Origin: Morinoia aosen
Lineage: Eukaryota > Arthropoda > Malacostraca > Amphipoda > Talitridae
Assembly: GCA_030386875.1 (NCBI GenBank)
Contig: CM059556.1
Location: forward strand, 42,076,964 to 42,140,963
DNA length: 64,000 nucleotides
Direction: 5' to 3'
Under the pieces are notes generated by a model. That model was not told where the DNA came from. It made no database searches and saw only the letters and a list, made by a program, of their open reading frames with translations. The position numbers and the translations under genes are program-made. Below are positions 1 through 12,400 of this stretch, piece by piece. Each line of letters begins with the position of its first letter. Position 1 is the first letter of the stretch.

Positions 1-1
1 G

Positions 2-424
2 CTCGCTGAGCAGACGTCGTGGATGGCAGGCGTGGAGGACCGGCTTGCGCAGGTGTCGGGAGAGAAAGATTACGAAGAACGACACACGTTACTGGCTCAT
101 CTGGCTAGTGAGAGAGACCAGGCATCGCACCGGCTGTCGTCCATCACGACGCACGGGGAGCGCCTGTACCCCTACACCGCCACCCAAGGCAGGGACAAGC
201 TGCGCCAGGACATCAAGAAGCTCAGAGACCGGTGGGACATCATCGAGGCCAAGATTCTCGAAGAGCAAAGACGACAGGATGTGCAGATGCAGCAGTCGAC
301 CGCTCTGCAAGATAGCATCGCCTCTGCTAAAAGTTGGCTCGAGTCCATCGAGAAAGTGCAGCTTTCGGAGCCTGCCAACTGGCTCTCAGTACAAGAAATC
401 CGCTCTCGTCTTCTCAAACAGAAG
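2..424 (+). CDS. Exon 1 of window (5' partial), spectrin repeat
   Basis: Residues 1-141 of the reconstructed segment. The frame is open from base 2, with no acceptor visible before it, so the exon probably starts upstream of the window. Helix-A type motifs are seen (TSWMAGVEDRLAQV near the start, KSWLESIEKVQL near residue 115). The exon ends in AAG before a GTGAGC donor, phase 0. An internal ATG at 23 is not a start, because the frame stays open before it. Confidence 0.85.
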
Positions 425-3400
425 GTGAGCTAGTGTTTGAGGGAAAGCAGGTAAATTTTACAATTTGTGTGTGAATGATGTAAGAAACTAACCTCCATTA
501 ACATATTTATACATGGAATTGACGTGTCTGCCGCTTCGAAACACTTCGAATTTTAATCGTACACACAGTGTATGTATATGATACATCTCTTTATACAGAA
601 AAGTTTGTATTGTAAAGTTCGTTTAGGTAGCAGTTCAATTATCATCAATGTTGCTTCTTTGTCAAATTTCATCGGAGACAATATGATTGCGATATTTAGC
701 TGCACAAAATTGTTATCATTCAAACTCGTCCATTTTTAGTAAATATGGTAAATATACTTATTATTCAGTCGTCACTCTGCATCTTTACATTAACTTGATT
801 GCAGAGGGCTGCTAGTTTCAGTATTATCTGTGGGGTACTGTCAGAAAATTTGTTGAGTGGACACAACTCGTTGGGGCGGTAGTAGGTCAAGTTAAATGTT
901 GGACCTTCATAGTAAGTTCGTGAAGGTTCGACAGTGAGTGAGTGAGTGAGTGAGTGAGTGAGTGAGTGAGTGAGGGGAGGACCTTCACAGCGAGTTGCCC
1001 TGACCACAGATATTGGCCCACCTTACCGCCCTTTGTATTGCTGGTCTCATGTTCGAATAGACTTATGGGTCACTGCATCGGTTGAAATATTTGATGGCTG
1101 TGCTGCCCGACTATGTTGTGTAGTATTCTAAGCTTTTTTTCTTAAACTTTTACTTTATAATTGTAATCGTATCCAAGTACTCTGGACGCATCTATTAATG
1201 TTTGTTAACTTTTCAAAGATTGAATTGCTTCTTGCGCGTATCTGTGGTTCAACACTGATTATACTAAATACATTTTTTTTCTCGTCGATACTTTTCACTA
1301 TTTCTAGTCTCAGTTGCACTTATTTTTTTGGATTTTTGTAAGCAGTGCAACTGATGAAAGTTTTCGGTTTTTTCATGAATAAAAGATTGAAGGTTAGCAT
1401 TTTGAGTATCAAAGCGCCTGCATCTGTTGCTATTATTAAACGGTAATTCCTTTTTTTCAATTTTAACCCTATCTGAAAAAATTAATCGGCCTTCTCGTCT
1501 CGTTGCCAGTACCTGATGAGTCACTTTATGACTAACATTTTCAATATCGGGGCTTTCGAGAGATCCTCATACACCAATAATAAGGATTTCATGTTCTCAA
1601 AAATGGGCCAGAATTTGAAAGGTTTGCAAGGCGTTATGTTATAATTTCAGTCGACGCTCCAAGAGATCGTGGCCCACAAGCGGGTGTTGGACTCCATCAG
1701 GCAGAAGGTTGAACTTCTGCCCGAGAAGTCCCCCAACAAAATTCCCCTCGGCGAGTCCGTCGAGGGCCTCGAGTTGCGACACCAGGAGCTCGCCAAGACG
1801 ACACGCGAGTGCACAGAGGAGCTCGAGTGGCTTGCTGAGAACCTGACCATGCATCAGGAGCTGTGCACCGGCCAGGTCGAGTGGCAGAAGGAGATGTGGG
1901 AGAAGCTCCATGCTCTCACTGGTATGTTCTTCACAGTCAGATATCTTTGATCGCCCCCTTTTAAGATATTGTGAAGCTCGTTTGGGTAGCACTTCGATTA
2001 TTATCAATGTTGGCTTCTTTGTCAAATTTTAGGGACTGACCGAAATCGGCCTATTTCATTTTTGGTAATCTATTATGGAGCCTTTGGCAAGTTGAAACAT
2101 GAAGAAAAAGTTTGAAATTGGTTAGCTGTTCACGCTGGATGAGTTGAGGTCTCATATCGTGTGTGTTCACTGCAGACTACTCCGGTAACAAGTCGGTGCT
2201 GGAAGAGCGCATGGAAGGTATCCATGAGCTCGAGCGCAACAAGGGAGATGGTCGCAACCTCATCGCTCAGATCTCCGCTCACTCCCATCAGCTGTTGGAG
2301 CATCTGCCTTCCCGAGCCAAGGAAACCATTGAAAGAGACATCAATAACATGAAGTAAGAGTTCTGTTGTGCTCAAAACTGCTGTAGATAATATTTTGGAT
2401 ATTTCTCGATACCGACATGTATTTTGAAGTCTGGTCTATGACAACAAAGTTGCTGAATTCAAACTGTAAGTATATAGAGGATTAGGGTTGACGAGTCCCG
2501 TAGTTAGAGTACGACTGGCCGGGGAAAGTAAGAAGCCTTTAAGACGGTGAGCTAGATTATACACAAGCGTTTGTGGCTGTTGTGATTAGTGAACTTAGTA
2601 AATCAATTTAACTAACTGTAAACGTACAAGTTTCCTTATTTTAGGCACTTTTCTACGTGGAAAAATAGATCACTGTTTGTCCCACGAAAAAGGAGGAAGC
2701 TATTATATTCATCAATTGGAGTATTTGGGGCATGAATTTACTTTCTTGACAAAATCCAAGCACTAAAGCGTTAATTTTGTGTTGTGTTCAGTAAACCAGC
2801 GCACTGGAAACCAATTGACGTTGTTTCGCAAAATTAGGCTGTACTATCTATTTCTCCCACTGTGCATGGCACTCTATCTCATCACGATGTATGCAGTACA
2901 TAAAATGTCTGACATTTTACCACAAGTCACCGTAATTTGACGACCACAAGATATTACATAACTTCCAGTCGGCCAGTTTGGCTGCTCGTTGACTGCGAAG
3001 TGTCTCGCGTGTTCAGGTACGAGCTTGCGAAGTACGCCAGCAGCCTCGCGGACGCGAAGCACGGTCTCGAGGACCGCGTGCACCTCTGGCGAGACTACGA
3101 GACGACGTACGAGAGGATCCTCAGCTGGCTCGAGGAGTCCGAAGGATCCCTCAGGAACTTCTGCGCCAGGAACACTCTGCAGGAGAAGACGGAGCAGCTC
3201 GAGAAATTTCAGGTAAATATAATAACTCTATCGGCATTTGTTTCCACATTGTTCAGGTAAATGCTACTAAATGTATGAGAAGATAATACAGGGTTACTAA
3301 TAAATAAGAAATACCTTATTACTCTCATCTCAAATCCATGGGAGTAATCAATTATGACTGGAGTACTGTAGTAACTATCACCATTTTTAGTTAATAGTCT

Positions 3401-6400
3401 GAACTCATTGTTCTTCACCAACAAATGTCATATCTTTCATACACATTGACTTTAAATGTCGTGAAGTGCTTTTCTTTTATTATTCGCTCGTTATCCAGTA
3501 TTGTTGCTCATGAAGTTCTCGTCTGACTTTCGTGATAATTTATTTCTTTCATATCCCGTATATCCTTTCTTTTGTTAATAATGCACAATGCTTCATGCTT
3601 TTAGACTATAAATAAATTTCTTCTCAGTTCACAAATTACGGTCTCGCTTGAATGGTTTCCTGTTTGCATGTAGCTATATATTCTTCTCTTTACTTTCACT
3701 TTTAATATGCCGTTTGTAACTCGTTTTTCAGCGTCAATTGCGCTCGCTGAGCTTCTATCGCGCGAAGCCTTCGTTAACAGAATGTAATTTGTGCCACGTC
3801 ACAGAGCTTTGCTGCTAACTCCGCGGCTCATGTCAGTATGAAGCGAAGTGATGCCATGCTCGATTGCTTTATTTTAGGCTGCTTATTCATACAACTGATG
3901 CTGACGCTCAGTTCTCTACCACATGAAACATGGACCTGATGCTAGTAAAACTGTCCTCATGTATTCCCTTCTCAAATTTATTTTTCACTGGGGAAATTTT
4001 AATTTGCTCTCTTGCCCGTATTTCTGCTCTAAAGCCAGCATCAGTAGCACGAGTAAGCAGAATGCTACAGTTTTTTAAAACTGGCTTAAGTTGTTTGTGA
4101 CTGTCAGTGGCATAAATAAATTTAAGATCTATTGATTAAATTTTCCTGAATATTGGTGTTTTTATACAGTCTTGATACATGTGCATGCTTGTGGTAACGA
4201 AATCTTTCAAATCTATTTACCTCACAGTTCAATATATCAATGAGACAGTTCTGAAGCAATCGAATTTTTTGGCTTTAACTACACAATAAAAACTTGCTCC
4301 CAAATTTGAGCGTCCATCAAGTCTGCGAGCGGAGCGCATAACATGAGTGTTCTCGTGACGGTTTATTTTTATGTTGTGTTGTTAACTTTTGTTTCGCTCG
4401 GCTTGGTGGGTAGGAGCTGCAGCTCGTGTTCGCGAGTCGTCACGCGCTTGTTATGGAGTTCTGTTCCATTGCTGACAAGCTGGAGCAAGTAAGAGCGGTC
4501 GCCCTCTACTCTGCTAACTCTTCTACTTTCTCCTCTGTAGGATCTCTAGTTAACCAACCCTCCGTCCTCCTCTCCAAGTTGGCAATTTGTGCTGTAGTTC
4601 AGCAGTGATTTGAGTGTGTGTCACGGTAAGGGAAACAAGATAGTCATTTTTCTATGGGGGAAAATGCACTTCCTCGTGTTCGGCTAGCCAATAGAACGGC
4701 TTTATTTCATCACACTGGATTACGTCACCATTACGACATGTCTTTATGGCAATAGGGGTGCCAGATTTGGGGCTAGCAGTGTTATGAGGTGCAATATTAG
4801 CGCTGCTATTGGTTCGTTGCCATGACGTCAGCATTGCCACACGGTCGATGTAAAAAAGACTGGTTTGACCCTACCTTGTTTCTTCTACCGTGGTGTGTGT
4901 ATTCTGATCGTACGCCCTCTTTAACGAATAGGCATACCGTTTAGTGTGAAATTAACTCTTTGTAAGCTACAAGAGGGTCAAATCCTCGAGAATGAACTAA
5001 AACGCCTGCTTATGAAAATACCCGTTTTTTGAATAAACGAATCCAGTCGTAATAAGTGCGTGTTTGAGAGCATCATGTTCAAGAGAGTATTTAGTCGACG
5101 GATTAACTTTTAGCTCTTTGGATTGTCTGGAATTAGTTTGGAATATTTTCCACGTTCAGGACGAACCTTTGCTAGAAATAATGACCATGGTGTGACAAAT
5201 GATTGCGGCCTCAACAGATTTTACTCTTGTAGACTTATGTAGCTTTGCTGAATTCTTTTTTGAGACACACCGTACTTTTTTCATTAAAGGATCTACAAGA
5301 CCTGCGATAGGAATCCATAATTTCACATTTCGGACTCATTCAGACAAAGTCTACCTTTTCCAATTCCAGCCTTGTGGACAACTACACGTGTAATGTGGTT
5401 TTTGACTTCGAACGTATTGAAATTAGTTTCCAAACACTTCGCCTCGTCCAGTACACAATTATCCTTTTATTCAGTATTCCATTTAATGCTACACTGGGCC
5501 ATATCTCAAAATCATGTTTCTTGAGTTTAGCATCGACTGCGTATGTTATGTTCCTCTCCACTGTGACACTTTTTTCTGAAGTTATATAGAACTACAGTCT
5601 AGAAGCAGCCTGGTTGATCTAATTTGTATTGTCAATCAGCCCTCACCTCTTTTTTTCATTCGAAAATTTTTCCTGATGTGTCTATCCATGTTCCTTATGT
5701 TCCCACGACACTGATCAATTTGTCTCGAGATGCTTGCCACACATGCAGCAGTTTTAGTTTTGCAAGTGCACGTGCGTTGTTCGTTTAACTGTGTAAGAGC
5801 CAGGAAAAATATTTATTTTACCATAGTACTTGCCTTTCCAAAGTTTTGTGTTTTTCCGGTTTACATTCGTTTTCTGCGATTTTTTAGTTTATTTTTTTTT
5901 GTTTATGTTGTTGATATTCTGTGTTTATTTTTCAAACTCTGAAGGTTTTCTTTTATCTCTTCCACAGGTTTCTTTTTTTCTCTTTTTTCTCATAACAAAC
6001 AAAAGACGGACACTTTTTTCGTACTTTTAAGTAGTGGAGGCATTTTTGAAAGAAACTTGTTTTTTATTCAAATATGCGAAACATCGTAAATTTGAGGTAT
6101 GACTGAAAAATTTTTGTCTTAATTTCGATTTTTCAGGCTCGGTTATTGCTCCTGGACATTTTTTATAGGTTCTATCGTTTTTTAAATGACGCGTAGCAAA
6201 TTTTTTTAATTGCACGGTATGTCGCGATAATCTGCATTTTTGGGGAGGTTGTCGAACTCACATTTTATGAGTTATTATTTTGTATCGTTCCATTATGGTA
6301 AGGTACTATTTTAACAGTCCATTATTGTAAGCGGAGGTACCTGAGACGCCCGCCTCTTCAGCCCTCACTTTTGTTTGAATTTTGTGAATGTCTTACGTAC

Positions 6401-9400
6401 CTTTTCAATTGTTGAATGGTAGCAATCTTTAGCCTAGATAACACTGGCATTTATTTATACTCTCTGCATGTACATAATTCGTTAAACTAGTCTGTAAACT
6501 GCCATCAATATCAGACTCAGTTTTTAATTCACAATTTTTTTCCAGTCAAGGAAACTGCGTCTCGTGTAGTAGTGAAATATGTGACATATTAAATAAACTT
6601 TCGAATCGACCTAAAAACTTGCTACCCTATTTATGATATATCAGGTGAAAAACAATCACAAGTCTTTCATTTCTACGAAAATAACGTATGGTATGACAGA
6701 AACTAGCACACTTCATTCAAATATAATACGTTTTAATCACTCCATAAAATTATCTACTAGCCCACATTCGTTATTGTTCAATACATAGCAATATCTTGCG
6801 TAGTACTTATAGGACGATTCTTAGAAATCCTTATTCTCAAAATAAAAAGAAGAACCAACGTTATGGAGAACATTAATTGACGCAAACAAATCGAAATAAA
6901 ATTACTCCATCTTCAGTGCTGGATGAAATAAAATGTTTTTACAATCACGATTAAGATATTTCAGGCCTGAATAAAACAATAATAACTTGCGTTAACTATA
7001 AACTCGTGCACCCCCAGAACTTGATCTACTCGATGAACCAACACCAAGGTGACATCGAGCAGCTGACGGGAGACTCGTGTGACTTAATGGGAAGTGTGGT
7101 GGACTCGAGGATCTCGGTGAACATGCAGCAGGTCACCTCCAGGTTCAAGGCCATGCAGCAGACCGCCAAGGTGGGCCACCGCTTCTTTACCTCAACCCTA
7201 TACTGCATTTGACTCTTTGACTTAAGTTCCCTCAGGGGATACAACTATTGTATCTATGGGAATTAGCGCTCCCGGGGTAACCATGTGAGGGCCCGAGCTA
7301 AAGGTTAGGTAGGCTTCCTTTTTGTTGTAATAAAATAGGTTTTTGTTTTGTTACGGACCATCTTTTTTCGGTTCACTGCTGTCCTGTTTTTCAGCACCTA
7401 CTACTTTCTTCTTCAACTTTTTTCTTATTTCATGAACTGCTTTCCTAGCTTACTGTTTCTGTGCACCTTGTGTATAGATTCCGCGTTCCCTCAACTCCAT
7501 ACTAAATGGTGCCTTCCTCTTTCCTCTCTTAGAACATCTTTGTCATGGTTAAAGGAGGCTAAAACTTTCTTATATAATAATAATAAATTGACTTCAGTTA
7601 ACGTGGCCGTAACCATTCGGTTTGACTTGATGCACGTTTCTTTGTCATGATGCAGACTTTCGTAACGTGAATTTTGTATCGTTTAGCTACTTTGATAAGC
7701 GCATTTTTATGTTTTTATTGATATCGTTCCCAACATTGGTGTCGCCTTTGTTGTCTATTTGATTTTATTTAACGCGACCGTAACCTTTCGGTTTGACTTT
7801 CGTGTGCACGTTTCTTTGTCATCGTGTTGACCTTCTTACAGTGAATTTCAATCATTTACCTGCTTTACTGAGCGCATTTTTACGTTTTTGGTGATACCGT
7901 TGCTGTACTCGATTCTCTATGAGATGTTCTCACTATAAGCTGTTTCGCCTATCATTGGTTTTAGCATATAGAGTTCCCTGTCACACCAGAGGTAGCGCTG
8001 TGATTTGCGTAACTAACTCTGCTGGCTTGATTTTTGAAGTTAATTTATTCTCTCGGTACTTCGGACTCCTGAAGTTTTACGGCGGGGTCCCTAGTTTTTT
8101 CCTGATTTTGAGGCTGATCATTTTAGTATTGCATCGCTTGGTGTAACTTCAGCCTGTCACAACTGGCAGTATTAAAAAGTTTCCTACGATTTACGTCAAA
8201 ATTCAGAGTAATATAACCATTGTTATTTGTAAATTAATTTGGCATCATTAATGGACTGTCGTGTAGAGACTCTACGTCATTCTTACTATTTCTGTATTTC
8301 TTCGTTGTTCATGAAGTCGATGTTTAGTAGCTCGCCAGTGTTGTTGTCTCATTGCATATTTGAAGTTAATGTCATTAGGTAGTCGAAGGGCTTAAGGCGG
8401 GCGTTGCTGTTGACAGCTCCGTAGTATGAAGATCATTTTCTGTTTGAACCTACTGACATCTTTGGCTTGTTTCAAGATGAAAAGAAATACACAGTCGTAC
8501 ATATTTCTGGATTCAAATCTATGTTTCTCAAGTTTCTGAATAATGGAGGAGACATTTTTGAACCGCTGCGATGGACACCCGTTCAAGAATAATCACATGA
8601 AAGTAGCTGAATTTCATCTAAATAGATACCATTATCAATGTCTCGCTGCCATTCCATGCGCCGTTGAGATAAACACATCCACGTAAATTAAATTCTAGCT
8701 TCCTTTAATTTTACGAATTTATAATACGCTTATTCTTTACTATCTTGTAGTATAGCATATTTTTCAGTGTGATAAATTCTTCTGCAGTGCTAGTATATGA
8801 CGAGCATTGTAAATCATTTGTGTATACATTGATTCGTAAAATTTTGCTACACAAAATATGACTTGAACCTTTGAGAATAATACTACTCTAAAATTATGTC
8901 AGTGTTAGCTCCAAGGCTGGAACGGGTATGCATGCTCGAGTAATATAATCTTCAATTGAGAATTATTCCTCAGGAGCTGCTGAAAAAGTGCGAGACGGGC
9001 GTCAAAGACACCAAGAACTACATGGAGAAATACAACCATTGCGTCAGTTGGCTGACATCTGCTCAAGACAAACTAGCTCGATGCCTCGAGTTAGCTCCGG
9101 ACAGAAATGGACTCGACAAACGCCTAGAGAGCTCGTCAGAACTCCTCAAGGAGAAGCAGACAGCTCTAGCTTTGCTCAACAGCACCGTCGAGTTGGGAGA
9201 GAAGCTTTACGCCTCCACCGGAGAAGAAGGATCTGAGGTAGTCCGCGGTCAACTGGAGGATCTCCAGCAGGCTTACGACGCCCTCTTCGACAGCGCCGCG
9301 ACTCTTGAGAGAGACCTCAATAACAAAATCAGCCGCTGGAGTTGCTACGAAAAAGCCGCTGATGAGCTCAAAAAATGGGTCAAAGAAACTCAGAAGCAAA

Positions 9401-12400
9401 TACCCGACTACATTGATCTCAAAACAACGCTCGATGAGAAGCGGGCTCAACTGCAGACTTACCGCATCTTGCTGCATGAAATCAACGCGAAGCAGCAAGC
9501 TCTGATTGATCTCAGAGATAAGTCGGAAAACCTCCCCGAGAAATCCGATCGTGTTGAAACTTTCTTGGCATCGATGGCTGCACAACATGAAGAAATGCAA
9601 GAAAAGATTCAGTCGTACTTAGAGAGATACGAAGCTATTGTCAGTGACCATCAGCAGTACAGCAAATCAGTTCTAGAGACCCAGGAATGGCTGGAAGCGA
9701 CGCACAGCACTGTTGAAATGTGGGGCCAGTGCAACAATGAACACATTAGCCTCAGAGCTAATCTTGACAAGCTGAAGAACTTGCAGAACAGTCTGCCTGA
9801 CGAAGAGCCTCGCATCACTCAAGTGAGAGCTCTTGGCGAGAAAGTGTTGCCGGGTACTGTCGAGTCAGGCCAGAGCAACATTCGAGCCCAGATCGACGCC
9901 ACGCACCAAGATTGGCAAGCGCTCGTGTCTGCAGTGGCGTCGACCATAGACAGCATCGAGACGATCTTGGGTAACTGGACTGACTTCGAATCCGTCAAGG
10001 ATGACATGCAAGCGTGGCTACGTGGTATTGATAACAGACTTCATGCGATCAATTTGCAAGCTACTCTCTCTGAGAAAAAAGAGGTTCTCAATGAACTGAA
10101 AGGAATTCAAGGTGAGGTTAGAGCCAAAGAGCTCGAAGTTGACCAACTGAGCGAGAAAGCTCAATCTCTTAACAGCGACAGTCTAAGTGGCCGTGGGTTC
10201 CAAGTGAAGGAATTGACCTTATTCTACCAGCAAATATCCAATCGAGTCAAGGATATGTGCAACAAGTGGCAGCAATACGTTGCGCATAATGCTGACTTCG
10301 ACTCAAGAGTAGCTGAGTGTCAGAACTGGCTGCAAGACATCAAGAAAAAACTCACTTATTGCTCCGACATGACCTCAACCACTGAGAAGGAGCTAGACAA
10401 GAAACTGAAAACTATTCAAGAGCTCCTCATGTGCAAAGAAGAAGGCTTTTCGAAGGTTCAGTCCACGGTGGAGTTGGCACAGACCGTCCTCGCAAACACC
10501 GCTACCACAGGCCACGACCCCATCAATATCGTGGTGGAGCGCCTCCAGCAGGAGTGGACTGCCGTCGCCGCCAAGATGGTCGAGACCAAGACCTACCTGG
10601 ACGACACGATCCACAGATGGGCCGGGTTCCTCAACAACATCAACCAGCTGAAGAGCACGATCGAGCACGTTGAGTCCACTCTCTCTGACGTCAGCCAATT
10701 CCAGTCAAACCTGTCGGAGAAACGTGCACAACTTGAGCGGCTGAAGGTGAGAAGCAGAACGAACATTGCATCAATTTGTTGCGCAATTATTCTTTCTAAC
10801 TTGGGTCATCTAAGCAATCTTTTTCCTTGAACTATTGAAACTTACTATTTTTGATTACTAGATAATTATTGTTTTTATCCTGGTTTTATATTTCGCCTTA
10901 TGTTCCTTGTTCATCTATATTATATGAGCTTCGTGTGTGAATAAATTTTCGGCTGTATTTAATTTACTGCTCTTATTAAGGTATTTATTATAGGTGTTTT
11001 CAGAACGGTGCAAGATGATATTACTCGTAGGAGTCATGTTCGGTATTCATTTTTTTCCTGGCATTTTACTAATAACTATTTAGCTAATGGCTTAATGCCG
11101 TTTTCTTCTCAATGAGAGAAGCAATCAATGTTTTGATATCCACAGCTTTAATAATTTGCACTTATTCAGGGCTTGGAGGAAAAACTACGTTGCGAGAAGT
11201 ACGAAGTGGAGGGCCTGAAGGTAAAAGCAAACGAAATGCTTACCAGCGAGAAGCAGGGACAGGTTGCGGCGCAAGCGCAGAATGTTCTCAAGCAATTCGA
11301 GAGCCTGTCAGACCGCATCAGGTCTCTGCGCAATGAGAGGGAGACGCAGTATCGTGACCACCGACACTACAAAGAGGCTCACGACGACTTGCTGTCGTTT
11401 ATCAACCGAACTCGAGATAAAATTCCAGCTTTGCGGCAACGCAATTTGAGCGACAAACTTTCCATCGAGACTTCAGCCCATGCTATGGAGACGCTTCTGT
11501 CCCGGCAGGCCCAAGGACAGATCCTTGTGGACCAACTTTTCCACCGCGGCGAGGTCCTTCTGCACTCCACCTCTTCTTCTGGTCAGGACAATTACAAGAA
11601 GGAGATGGAAGCCTTGAAAGAGAGTTTTGAGGAACTCTTTAAGGACATTGCCCAGCAAAAGGACGCACTTCAGCACACCGTGCTCAAGTGGAGGGAGTAC
11701 AAAGATGAGTACGAGCGGCTCTCTGACTGGCTGCAGAAGACTGACGCTGACATGAAGGCATACAAGACCATGCTGTACACCAGCATCGGCGAGAAGACGG
11801 AACAGGTTCAGAAAGTCAAGGTCAGTATTGATGCTTTCTTTTAATTTCATTATATTGACGAAAATTCACTCTTTGGGATAGATAAGAAGGAGCAGGGAAC
11901 GTCTCAAACATTATGACATGTTTACGAAACTTAACTCGTATCATTTTTATTTTCATGGAAAATCAACCTCTGAATGAGAGTTTAATTTTAAATAATTAGG
12001 ATCCTCCTATGGTAAGTACTGATTTTTTAATGATTGCTCTGTTTCGCTTGGCAGCTCCGGCAAATGATCAGAAGCAAGAATTTAATAAGATGATGAGATT
12101 GTCTTGAGTTTTAGATGCGAGACACTTAATTCTTTAAAATAATTGAGCGACTGACCTGTATCGCACACCTTGCCTTCATTTTACTAAAGTACTGACTGAG
12201 AATAATTGAACAAGATTAGTTGGGGAAAACCTGAATGCAAGGAAAAGGCAATTGTACTTTAAGCAAATTTTACTACTGTTTTCTTAATCTATTGCTCTAT
12301 GTTTCATTTTAAATTAAAGTAGGTTCATAAATAGTTTTTAGATAAAGTTTTACTGCGACCTTACGGTTTTCACTTTTTAGCCAACACGACACCTCAGCTT

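Larger units (their letters stand above)
7171..8973 (+). other. Intron 5 (phase 0), 1.8 kb
   Basis: Holds a full copy of the TCTAA-tail retroposon family (7,227-7,587 with flanking duplications), followed by an imperfect tandem duplication (about 7,598-7,915). The rest is AT-rich, with no coding signal seen. Confidence 0.8.

Noticed and set aside
934-974. Protein-coding (SLTH)n frame across the GTGA repeat
   Set aside because: This is a simple microsatellite in an intron.
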